Source: Actinomycetes bacterium (GTDB lineage: Bacteria; Actinomycetota; Acidimicrobiia; Acidimicrobiales; Microtrichaceae). Taken from it: a stretch of 39,783 nucleotides of DNA. Below the pieces are notes generated by a model. The model saw only the letters and a list, made by a program, of their open reading frames with translations. It was not told the origin of the DNA and searched no databases. The position numbers and the translations under genes are program-made. The DNA is taken from NCBI GenBank assembly GCA_029782335.1, contig JAKOVA010000113.1:1-39783 (forward strand), written 5' to 3'. The first letter of the stretch is position 1, and each line of letters opens with the position of its first letter. Shown here piece by piece: positions 30,329-38,006 of the stretch.

Positions 30329-31644
30329 CCGGGGCCGACGTGCTCGACGACTCCCTGGTCCGGTCCCTGCGGACCGAGATCGCCGACGAGCTGTCCGCCG
30401 CGGTCCGGCGGATGACGGAGGACGGCGAACGTCTCGACGGGGACGACGAGGAGATGCTGGCCCGTCAGCTCATCGCGCAACGTCTTGAGCAGCTCGCCTC
30501 GGACGCGATCGCTTCGGGCCGCCCGGTGCTCTCCCAGGACGAGGAGAACCTGCTTACGAGGTCGGTGTTCGACCGCTTGTTCCACCTCGGCCGGCTCCAG
30601 CCGTTGCTCGACGACGAGACGATCCAGAACGTCGTCGCGAACGGCTACGACCGTGTGTTCATCGAGTACGCGGGTGGGCTCAAGGTCGAGGGACCTCCCG
30701 TCGCGGAGTCCGACGAGGAGCTGGTGGAGCAGCTGCGCGAGATCGGTCGCCGCTACGGCTTGTCCGAGCGTGAGTTCAACCCGGGTCGACCGCAGCTCAA
30801 CCTGCAGCTGCCCGACGGGTCCCGCCTGTTCGCGGTGGCGTGGGTCTGTGACCGGCCGTCGGTGTCGATCCGTCGGCATCGCTTCATGAAGCTCGACCTC
30901 GCGGACCTGATCGGTCTCGGGGCGATCGACGAGGGCCTCGCCTCGTTCCTGGCCGCTGCGGTGCGCTCGCGGCAGCAGATCATCGTGGCGGGTGCGACAG
31001 GCGCAGGGAAGACGACGATGCTCCGGGCGCTCGCATCGGAGATCCCGTCGTCGGAGCGGATCGTCACGATCGAGACCGAGCTGGAGCTGGGCCTCGACCG
31101 GTTCGCTGACGTGCACCCCGACTGCGTCGCGCTCGAAGCACGCGAAGCCAACGTCGAGGGTGCGGGCGAGGTGACCGCGGCCGACCTCGTGAGGATGAGC
31201 CTGCGGATGAACCCGGACCGGGTGATCGTCGGCGAGGTCCGCGGCGACGAGATCGTCCCGATGCTCAACGCGATGAGCCAGGGCAACGACGGGTCGATGT
31301 GCACGGTGCACGCGGACTCGAGCGGGACCGTGTTCAACAAGATGGCCTTGTACGCGATGCAGTCGCCGGAGCGTCTGCCACTCGAAGCGACCTGTCAGCT
31401 CGCAGCGGCGGCGGTGGATCTGGTGGTGTTCATCGCCAAGACCGGTTCGGGACGTTGGGTGTCGTCGGTGCGCCAGGTCGTCGGTGTCGACGGCTCGAAG
31501 GTCGTCACCAACGAGCTGTTCCGCCCCGGACCTGACGGTCGGGCGGTGCCGGGGGTGCCGGTCCCCCACGACTTGGCTGACGTGCTCGCCGCGCACGGGT
31601 GGGACCCGTCCCTGCACGACCGCCCCGAGGGGTGGTGGCGGTGA
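30325..31644 (+). CDS. cpaF: CpaF/TadA secretion ATPase
   Basis: GTG 30325 gives 439 aa; GGAGGTG is upstream. The N-terminal helical domain (about 1-120) leads to the RecA-like core with Walker A GATGAGKTT, Asp box TIETELELG, Walker B RVIVGEVRGDE, and a His box MCTVHADS. Such ATPases drive Flp pilus extension and retraction with TadB/TadC. The frame is open upstream to 30217, but that part belongs to cpaE in another frame. The gene overlaps cpaE (four bases) and tadB (four bases). Confidence 0.93.
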   Translation: MTGADVLDDSLVRSLRTEIADELSAAVRRMTEDGERLDGDDEEMLARQLIAQRLEQLASDAIASGRPVLSQDEENLLTRSVFDRLFHLGRLQPLLDDETIQNVVANGYDRVFIEYAGGLKVEGPPVAESDEELVEQLREIGRRYGLSEREFNPGRPQLNLQLPDGSRLFAVAWVCDRPSVSIRRHRFMKLDLADLIGLGAIDEGLASFLAAAVRSRQQIIVAGATGAGKTTMLRALASEIPSSERIVTIETELELGLDRFADVHPDCVALEAREANVEGAGEVTAADLVRMSLRMNPDRVIVGEVRGDEIVPMLNAMSQGNDGSMCTVHADSSGTVFNKMALYAMQSPERLPLEATCQLAAAAVDLVVFIAKTGSGRWVSSVRQVVGVDGSKVVTNELFRPGPDGRAVPGVPVPHDLADVLAAHGWDPSLHDRPEGWWR

Positions 31645-32501
31645 GCGCGCTGGTGGTGCTTGCGACGCTCGGTGTTGGTGCCGGCCTGTGGCTGATCGCG
31701 ACCGGCTGGTCATGCGAGCTCGCGGACGAGCCCGAAGCGTCACCGCCGGTTCGTCGGCCGAGCGTGGTGGGTGCCACGTTCACGAAGGACCGGGCGGTTC
31801 GGGCGACGCTGGGCGCTGTGGCGGTGTTCGCGGTGTCGCGCTGGGCCACTGCTGCGATCGCCGGTGGGCTGTTGGGCTGGTTCGCCCCGGAGCTGTTCGC
31901 CTCGCGCTCGTCTCGCGACGCCGCCCTCGCTCGGACCGAGGCAATCGCCTCGTGGACCGAGATGCTGCGCGACACGATCGCGTCTGCTCACGGGTTGGAG
32001 GCGGCGATCGCGACGACGGCGCCGGTCGCCCCCGAGGCGATCCGGCCGGAGGTCGAACAGCTCGCCCGGTCGCTGAAGCACATGTCGTTGACCGAAGCCC
32101 TGCGGCGACTCGCGGTCGACCTCGCGCACCCGATCTCGGACCTGGTGGTCGCATCGCTCACGGTGGCGGCGAACGGAGCGGTGCGCGACCTCGCGGAGCT
32201 GCTCGGCATGCTCGCCGACTCAGCCCGCGACGAAGCGGCGATGCAGATGCGCGTCGAGGCATCCAGGGCCCGGATGCGTACCGCGGTCCGGGTGATCTCC
32301 GGGGTGACGGTCGTGACCGCGCTCGGGCTGGTCGTGCTGAACCGCTCCTACGTCGAGGTGTACTCGACGGTCGCCGGACAGGTGGTCCTCGCGTCGATCG
32401 CTGCGGCGTGGGGTGTGGCGCTGTGGTGGCTCGCGTCGATGAGCCGGTTCCGTCAGCCCGAACGGTTCCTGATCGCCGCGGCGGAAGGAACGCTGCGATG
32501 A
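31641..32501 (+). CDS. tadB: TadB-like inner-membrane platform protein
   Basis: GTG 31641 overlaps the cpaF stop (GTGA); 286 aa. It has N-terminal membrane helices, a GspF/T2SSF domain (EAIASWTEMLRDTIASAHGLEAAI and LADSARDEAAMQMRVEASRARMRTA), and C-terminal helices (VRVISGVTVVTALGLVV, VLASIAAAWGVALWWLA). It forms the membrane platform that couples the ATPase to the pilus. Confidence 0.88.
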   Translation: MSALVVLATLGVGAGLWLIATGWSCELADEPEASPPVRRPSVVGATFTKDRAVRATLGAVAVFAVSRWATAAIAGGLLGWFAPELFASRSSRDAALARTEAIASWTEMLRDTIASAHGLEAAIATTAPVAPEAIRPEVEQLARSLKHMSLTEALRRLAVDLAHPISDLVVASLTVAANGAVRDLAELLGMLADSARDEAAMQMRVEASRARMRTAVRVISGVTVVTALGLVVLNRSYVEVYSTVAGQVVLASIAAAWGVALWWLASMSRFRQPERFLIAAAEGTLR

Positions 32502-33382
32502 CCGCCGCGATGCTGCTGGGAGCGCTCGCCGGTTGGGGCGCCATGATGGTCGTGACCGGACTGGTGCCGGCCCGGGTGCCACTCGGCGACGCGCTCGCCC
32601 GGCTCGACGCACCGACGCTGACCAGCAGCGCCTCGCCCGAGCCGTGGTGGGTCCGCCTGCTCGGCGCGCCGCTGGTCGACACCGGCGTGGGGCAGGCCGC
32701 GACACGTGCGGTGGGCCGTGACCTGCGGATCATCGGACGCAGCCCCGCCGAGCACCTCGCCCGCACCGTCGCCCTGGTCGCGGCGGCGTTGCTGTGGGCA
32801 CCCGCGACGTTCGCGCTCATGGCATTGGGCGGTGTCGGCGTGAGCTGGATGCTGCCGTTGTGGGTGTCGCTCCTGTTGGGTGCCATCGCGCTCGCGGTCC
32901 CAACCCTTGCGGTGCGCACCGAGGCGGCCGAGCGACGGCGCTCGTTCCGGCATGCACTCGGCTGCTTCCTCGACCTGGTCGCGGTGCGCCTCGCCGGGGG
33001 CGCCGGCGTCGACTCGGCGTTGACGGGCAGCGCGTCGGCGGGCGAAGGGTGGGCGTTCGCCGAGCTGCGGCAGGCGCTCACCGACGCCCGCCTGCGCGGC
33101 GAGCCGTCGTGGAACGGGCTCGCTCACCTCGGCAAACAGATCGGTGTCGGCGAACTGCAAGAACTGGCCGCGTCCGCCGCGCTCGCCGGCGACGAAGGCG
33201 CCCGTGTCCGCGTATCGATCGCCGCGAAGGCCCGGGCCATCCGCATGCGTGGTCTCGCCGACGCCGAAGGCGCCGCGCAGTCCGCGAGCGAGCGGATGTC
33301 ACTGCCGGTCGTACTGCTGATGACCGGCTTCATCGTCTTCCTCGGCTACCCCGCGGTCGCCGCGGTCCTCAACGGTCTCTGA
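32498..33382 (+). CDS. tadC: TadC-like inner-membrane platform protein
   Basis: The 294-aa protein starts at an ATGA overlap with tadB. Membrane helices appear near the N-terminus, in the middle (MLPLWVSLLLGAIALAV) and at the end (SLPVVLLMTGFIVFLGYPAV); the T2SSF helical core includes CFLDLVAVRLAGGAGVDSAL and ASAALAGDEGARVRVSI. It is the second GspF-type partner of the Tad platform. The Flp pilin follows after 18 bp with its own strong ribosome site. Confidence 0.88.
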   Translation: MTAAMLLGALAGWGAMMVVTGLVPARVPLGDALARLDAPTLTSSASPEPWWVRLLGAPLVDTGVGQAATRAVGRDLRIIGRSPAEHLARTVALVAAALLWAPATFALMALGGVGVSWMLPLWVSLLLGAIALAVPTLAVRTEAAERRRSFRHALGCFLDLVAVRLAGGAGVDSALTGSASAGEGWAFAELRQALTDARLRGEPSWNGLAHLGKQIGVGELQELAASAALAGDEGARVRVSIAAKARAIRMRGLADAEGAAQSASERMSLPVVLLMTGFIVFLGYPAVAAVLNGL

Positions 33383-33400
33383 AACAGGAGGGAACCAGCC

Positions 33401-33589
33401 ATGTCCGTCATCCCCATCATGTGGGCCTTCGCCAAGGCGAGAATCGAGCTCGCCCGACACGACGAACGCGGAGAGATCACCGAGAAGGTGATCATCATCG
33501 CAGTGTTCGCCGCGCTGGCGATCGCCGTCGGAGCGATCGTGGTCACGAAGGTCACCGGCAAAGCCGAGTCGATCAACCTCGACGGCTGA
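33401..33589 (+). CDS. flp: Flp-type pilin (class IVb)
   Basis: The 62-aa protein has a basic leader of about 24 residues, a Gly-Glu step (DERGEITEK), a hydrophobic helix (VIIIAVFAALAIAVGAIVV) and a short tail. This is the layout of Flp major pilins, which are cut after Gly by the prepilin peptidase and polymerise. The exact cleavage pattern is not canonical, as a Glu follows the Gly directly and the next Glu is at +4. AGGAGGG lies seven bases before the ATG, the strongest ribosome site in this locus, as expected for a major subunit. Confidence 0.8.
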   Translation: MSVIPIMWAFAKARIELARHDERGEITEKVIIIAVFAALAIAVGAIVVTKVTGKAESINLDG

Positions 33590-33591
33590 CG

Positions 33592-33981
33592 ATGCTCCGC
33601 CGTCAGCAACGGGGCGAACGCGGCGACGCCGCGGTCGAGGTCGTGCTCGCCGTGCCGGTCCTGCTGCTCCTGATCATGCTGGTGATCCAGGCGGGCCTGT
33701 GGTTCCACGGGTCCCAGCTCGCCGAAGCCGCAGCGCAGGAAGGGGTCCAGGCCGGCCGCGTCGAGAACGGCAGCGCGGCAGACGCCGAGCGACGCGCCCG
33801 TGACTTCCTCGGTCGGCTATCGCCCTCGGTTGCTTCGACGGCCCAGGTGCACGCGGTTCGAACGGCGGAGGTGACCAGGGTCGAGGTCACTGGACAGGTG
33901 CAACAGGTGGTCCCTGGCCTGGTACTCACCGTGTCCGGCGCGGCCGAGGCGCCGACCGAACGCTTCAGGGAGGACCGGTGA
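33592..33981 (+). CDS. TadE-like pseudopilin
   Basis: The 129-aa protein starts two bases after the pilin stop. It has a short basic leader (RRQQRGERGDAAVE), then a hydrophobic helix (VVLAVPVLLLLIMLVIQAGLWF) with the TadE pattern, and a mostly helical/beta extracytoplasmic part. TadE-type proteins are minor pilins processed by the same peptidase, helping pilus assembly. It overlaps the next gene by four bases (GTGA). Confidence 0.82.
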   Translation: MLRRQQRGERGDAAVEVVLAVPVLLLLIMLVIQAGLWFHGSQLAEAAAQEGVQAGRVENGSAADAERRARDFLGRLSPSVASTAQVHAVRTAEVTRVEVTGQVQQVVPGLVLTVSGAAEAPTERFREDR

Positions 33982-34394
33982 CCCGCCGGCACAGCGAGCG
34001 TGGCTCGGTGAGCATCGAGTTGGTGCTGCTCACACCGGTCCTCGTCGGGCTGCTGCTCCTGGTGGTTGCGCTCGGCCGCGTCCAGAACGCTCGAGCCGAC
34101 GTCGAAGCAGCCGCCCGTGCGGCAGCACGCGCCGCGTCGACGACCCGCGACGCGTCCTCGGCGCGAGCAGCGGGAGAGCGTGCCGCGTTCATGGAGTTCG
34201 ACGGCGGGCGATTCCGCTGCGACACCCTGACTTTCGACATCGACACCGCTGCGTTCAGCGCCGATGGCGTCGTCGCCACGACCGTGTCGTGTCGTATCGC
34301 GCTCGGTGACGTGAGCGGCATGGGCATTCCCGGCCACCACACCATCACCGCGACATTCTCCGAACCACTGGACCGGTTCCGGGGGACACGATGA
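33978..34394 (+). CDS. TadE-like pseudopilin, second copy
   Basis: The 138-aa protein starts with GTG at a four-base overlap. It has leader MTRRHSERGSVSIELV with Gly-Ser and a downstream Glu, followed by a hydrophobic helix (LLTPVLVGLLLLVVALG) and an Ala/Arg-rich coiled stretch (ADVEAAARAAARAAS). The TadE signature Glu is present. It probably forms a complex with the neighbouring TadE- and TadG-like proteins. Confidence 0.82.
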   Translation: MTRRHSERGSVSIELVLLTPVLVGLLLLVVALGRVQNARADVEAAARAAARAASTTRDASSARAAGERAAFMEFDGGRFRCDTLTFDIDTAAFSADGVVATTVSCRIALGDVSGMGIPGHHTITATFSEPLDRFRGTR

Positions 34395-34825
34395 CCCAGG
34401 CTCGTCGACCTCACCGCGCGGGTGACGAGCGAGGCACCGTCACGGTGTTCGTCGTCGCCATGACCACCGCGCTGCTGCTCGTCGCCGGCCTCGTCTTCGA
34501 CGGCGGGCGGATGATCGCGGCGCGACGCGATGCCGACGCGGTCGCCTCGGCCGCGGCACGCGCCGGTGTCCAGGGCGTCGACGAAGCCGGCCTGCGCCAG
34601 ACCGGCGGCGCCCCAGTGAACGCCGGCGACGCCCGGGCACGCGTCCAGCACTACCTCGCCACCACTGGCTACACGGGCTCCGCCGTCGTCAACGGCGACA
34701 CCGTGACCGTCGAGGTGCACCGCACCCAGGAGCTCCACATCCTCTCGCTCGCCGGGCTCCACACGTCGAGCGTCACCGGCACGGGCAGCGCCAGAGCCGT
34801 TCGAGCCGTCACGGAGCAGCCATGA
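34391..34825 (+). CDS. TadG/TadE-like protein
   Basis: The 144-aa protein overlaps the previous gene by four bases (ATGA). Leader DERGTVTVFV is followed by a hydrophobic helix (VVAMTTALLLVAGLVFDGG), the segment known from TadG-like proteins (FDGGRMIAARRDADAVASAAARAG). It lacks the C-terminal von Willebrand domain of full TadG and stops after a small domain. It overlaps the LysM/BTAD gene by four bases. Confidence 0.8.
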   Translation: MTQARRPHRAGDERGTVTVFVVAMTTALLLVAGLVFDGGRMIAARRDADAVASAAARAGVQGVDEAGLRQTGGAPVNAGDARARVQHYLATTGYTGSAVVNGDTVTVEVHRTQELHILSLAGLHTSSVTGTGSARAVRAVTEQP

Positions 34826-37653
34826 AGCCGGGCAGGTCGCTGACCGCAGCGCGTCGCATCGCGAGAGCAGTCGCCTCCGTGATGATGATCGGCGCGCTCC
34901 TCATCGGTGTCCCCTACCTGTTGTGGCGATTCGCGGGCTGGCCGCTTCCCGGGGAGGTCCCGAACCCCGACGGGATCGGGCGGGCGCTGACTCGCACCGC
35001 GGTCTCGGACGCAGCGATCGTCAAAGCTGTCGCGCTGGTCGGATGGTTCGGCTGGACGCTCCTGTGCTGGTCGATGCTCGTCGAGATCTGGGCGGTGGCC
35101 CGCGGCGTCCCAGCGGCACGGGTGCGGTTCGCCGGGCCACTGCAAGGTGTCGCCCGTCAGCTTGTCGCGTCCGCGTCACTGCTCGCCGCGACCAGCGTCT
35201 CGTCGGCGACCGCGGCTCCGATCTCATCGACGGCCGCACAGCCTGTGGTCGTCGAGATGCGCGATCCGGTGCTCGCAGCCGCTCTCGCTCCGACTCCGGC
35301 GGCGGCAACCGCCACGGTCGTGTCGCCACTCGCTGACACTCCGCAAGCAGCCGTCGCCGCGCCCGCACCGACGGAAGCGAGGTACACCGTTCAGCGCCGT
35401 GATTCGTTGTGGAAGATCGCCGAATGCCAGCTCGGGGATCCGCTGCGATGGCGCGAACTCTGGGAGCTGAACCGTGGGCGGGATTTCGGGGGCATCACGT
35501 TCACCAACCCGAGCCTCATCTACAGCGGCTGGGTGCTCGACCTGCCGACCCCGGTCGCCGATCCTGCCCCGGCGGAGGCACCCCCCACCGAAGACCCACC
35601 TGCGCCGCCAGGCGCGCCGGTACCCGAACCCGCCGAGCCGGCCACGACGGCCCCGACCACGTCGATACCGACCACGTCGACGGCTCCTCCTGTGGCGACG
35701 GCGGACCCGGGCCATACCCCGGCGACAGACCACGTACCGCGGGGGGCATCGCCCGCCCCAGCTGATGCTCTGACCGACGACCCGGTCTCGCTCCCTGCGC
35801 GGGCTCCACTGTTCGCGGGCGGTGTCCTCCTCGCCAGCGCGATCGTGCTGCTACTGAATCGACTTCGCCGGTCCCAGGCACGACGTCGCCCGCCGGGCCG
35901 ACCGCCCCACCGTGCGCCGGCGGAAGCCGCGGTCACTGAGACAGCGGTGCGCCACGCCGGCGACCCGACTCGCATCCACCGTGCTCTCACCGCACTCTGT
36001 GCCTTCGGGGACGGGCTCGGCGACGCCGATCTGCCGCCGGTCGCAGCGGTACGAGTGGGCGACACTGAGGTCGAGGTGCTGCTCGCATCGCCGGCATCCC
36101 GCGTGCCGCCAGGCTTCGATAGCGACGCGGACCGAAGGGTGTTCACCACCGAAGCCGGGATCACCTCGGCGACGGTCGAAGGACTCGCCGGTGACACCCC
36201 TGCGCCCTGGCCGGCAATCGTCGGCGCTGGGGCGGTCGGCGACGACCTCGTTCTCATCGACCTCGAAGCCGCAGGCGTCGTCACGGTCGACGGCCCAGAT
36301 GCCGCCGACACTGTGCGCCGGATCGCGGCCGAGCTCGCCACGTCTCCAGCGTCGGAGCTGATTGAGGTGCTCGTCGTCGGCGACGACTTCGACCTCGCGG
36401 GAAGTGAACGGATACGGCGGATAGCGACGACCGACGACGCGATCGAGGCGCTCACCTCGGTACGCACCGCCACCCAGGCCGCACTCGATCGCCTCGGCGA
36501 TCCCAGCACCGCAGTCGCACGGCGTGACCACTCGGCGGAACAGGGATGGGGTGTCACCGTTCTGGTCAGCTTCGACCCGCTCACGGACTCACAGCGCGAG
36601 CAGCTCACTCAGGTCGCTGCTCCAGGCAGCGGGGTCGCTGCCGTCCTCGTGGGTGGACCTGTCGGCGGCGGTGCGTGGTCGCTGACGACAGGTCCGACCA
36701 CACGACTCGAACCCCACGGCTTCGACCTCTCTCCTGCCACGCTCACCGCGGCAGAACTCGCTGGGCTCGACGAGCTGCTCGCCGACGCGACGACCGGCGA
36801 CAGCGACGAGCGTCTCTTGGTCCACGACGAACCGGTCGAGACCATCTACCTCCCCGACGACGGCACAGCATCAGCCGACGAAGCGCCCGTCGAGGTCGAG
36901 GTCGAGGTTCAGGTGCTTGGACCGGTCACGGTGCACGGCGTCGACGCGATCAACCGGCGGCGAACCGTCGAACTCATCGCCTACCTCGTACTCCACCCCG
37001 GCGGAGTGTCGGCCGGGCGACTCAAGACCGCGATCTGGCCCGAGGCCGAACCGTCACAGGACACCTTCAACGTGACCGTCCACCGAGCCCGATCAGCGCT
37101 CGGCCTCGGCCGTGACGGCAATCACCACCTGCCCCACGCCGTCACCAACGGCGGCAAGTACTCGGTCGGTCCGCACGTGACGAGCGACCTCGCCCGGTTC
37201 AACACGCTGGTGCGCCGAGCCAGATCGAGCGAGGACGAGGCCGTCGAAGCCGAGCTGCTTCGATCAGCGGTCGGAATGCTGCGTGGCCAAGTGTTCGAGG
37301 ACGTCCGAGGTTACGAGTGGGCATTCACCGAAGCGATCATCACCGAGGCCGAAGCCACCATCTCCGACGCCGCTCACCGTCTCGCCCAACTCGAGCTCGC
37401 TCGGGGCGACGCTGAAGCCGCGAGCTCGGCCGCGAGGCACGGGCTGAAGGCGGTGCCGGGGAGCGAGCCACTCTTCCGCGACCGCATGGAAGCAGCCCAC
37501 CTCAACGGCGACCCCGCAGCCGTCGACCGCATCGTCGACGAGCTGTGCCGCTACATCGAGACCCTCGAACCCCTTGACGACCTCCACCCCGACACCGTCG
37601 ACCTCTGGCGCCGCCTCGGTCGAGGCCACAGCGTCTCCGGTCGCCAGACGTGA
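34822..37653 (+). CDS. Membrane protein with LysM and C-terminal BTAD domain
   Basis: The 943-aa protein has two N-terminal hydrophobic segments (about residues 15-35 and 68-90) and a third one near 110-125. LysM follows at about 188-245 (YTVQRRDSLWKIAECQLGD ... GWVLDLP), then a Pro/Thr/Ala-rich linker, another membrane helix (LFAGGVLLASAIVLLLNRL), a large variable part, and a C-terminal BTAD/SARP-like activator domain from about residue 690 (VEVQVLGPVTVHGVDAINRRRTVELIAYLVLHP ... LFRDRMEAAHLNGD). The membrane helices would put the LysM outside and the BTAD in the cytoplasm, an apparent transmembrane sensor-regulator. ATG overlaps TadG-like stop. Confidence 0.8.
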   Translation: MKPGRSLTAARRIARAVASVMMIGALLIGVPYLLWRFAGWPLPGEVPNPDGIGRALTRTAVSDAAIVKAVALVGWFGWTLLCWSMLVEIWAVARGVPAARVRFAGPLQGVARQLVASASLLAATSVSSATAAPISSTAAQPVVVEMRDPVLAAALAPTPAAATATVVSPLADTPQAAVAAPAPTEARYTVQRRDSLWKIAECQLGDPLRWRELWELNRGRDFGGITFTNPSLIYSGWVLDLPTPVADPAPAEAPPTEDPPAPPGAPVPEPAEPATTAPTTSIPTTSTAPPVATADPGHTPATDHVPRGASPAPADALTDDPVSLPARAPLFAGGVLLASAIVLLLNRLRRSQARRRPPGRPPHRAPAEAAVTETAVRHAGDPTRIHRALTALCAFGDGLGDADLPPVAAVRVGDTEVEVLLASPASRVPPGFDSDADRRVFTTEAGITSATVEGLAGDTPAPWPAIVGAGAVGDDLVLIDLEAAGVVTVDGPDAADTVRRIAAELATSPASELIEVLVVGDDFDLAGSERIRRIATTDDAIEALTSVRTATQAALDRLGDPSTAVARRDHSAEQGWGVTVLVSFDPLTDSQREQLTQVAAPGSGVAAVLVGGPVGGGAWSLTTGPTTRLEPHGFDLSPATLTAAELAGLDELLADATTGDSDERLLVHDEPVETIYLPDDGTASADEAPVEVEVEVQVLGPVTVHGVDAINRRRTVELIAYLVLHPGGVSAGRLKTAIWPEAEPSQDTFNVTVHRARSALGLGRDGNHHLPHAVTNGGKYSVGPHVTSDLARFNTLVRRARSSEDEAVEAELLRSAVGMLRGQVFEDVRGYEWAFTEAIITEAEATISDAAHRLAQLELARGDAEAASSAARHGLKAVPGSEPLFRDRMEAAHLNGDPAAVDRIVDELCRYIETLEPLDDLHPDTVDLWRRLGRGHSVSGRQT

Positions 37654-37991
37654 CAACTGGATCCGACTCGCATCAGAACACATGGCGGATCGCTTCGATG
37701 GCGCCTGCGATCGCGTGGTGGCCGGTCGTGCTCACCTCAAGCTGCGCTCCGCTCGTGAAGGCCTCCGACTGGCACTCCGAAGAGGAGGTGCGCGTCAACG
37801 GACTGCTCGGCGAGCACGACGCCGACTTCGACTACTACGAGGAATTCCTGTTCAAGGACACCGACTTCAAAGCCCTGTGGTCACCCGACCTCAACGGCAC
37901 CGAAGACGACGAGACCGTCGTCGCCCGCCGCGGATACGTGAACCTGCACCCGTCCCGCTGGTTCCTCCCGTTCGATCCCGAGACCTTCTGA
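37650..37991 (+). CDS. Small acidic protein, unknown, end of Tad locus
   Basis: GTG 37650 overlaps the previous stop by four bases (GTGA); 113 aa. The N-terminal 45 residues are doubtful and ATG 37698 (97 aa) is possible, while the C-terminal part (EEEVRVNGLLGEHDADFDYYEEFLFKDTDFKALW, then NLHPSRWFLPFDPETF) is clearly coding by codon choice. It is acidic and aromatic-rich. No domain is recognised. It ends 15 bp before the convergent surface-protein gene. Confidence 0.62.
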   Translation: MTTGSDSHQNTWRIASMAPAIAWWPVVLTSSCAPLVKASDWHSEEEVRVNGLLGEHDADFDYYEEFLFKDTDFKALWSPDLNGTEDDETVVARRGYVNLHPSRWFLPFDPETF

Positions 37992-38006
37992 CCGCCCTTG
38001 CCGCTG

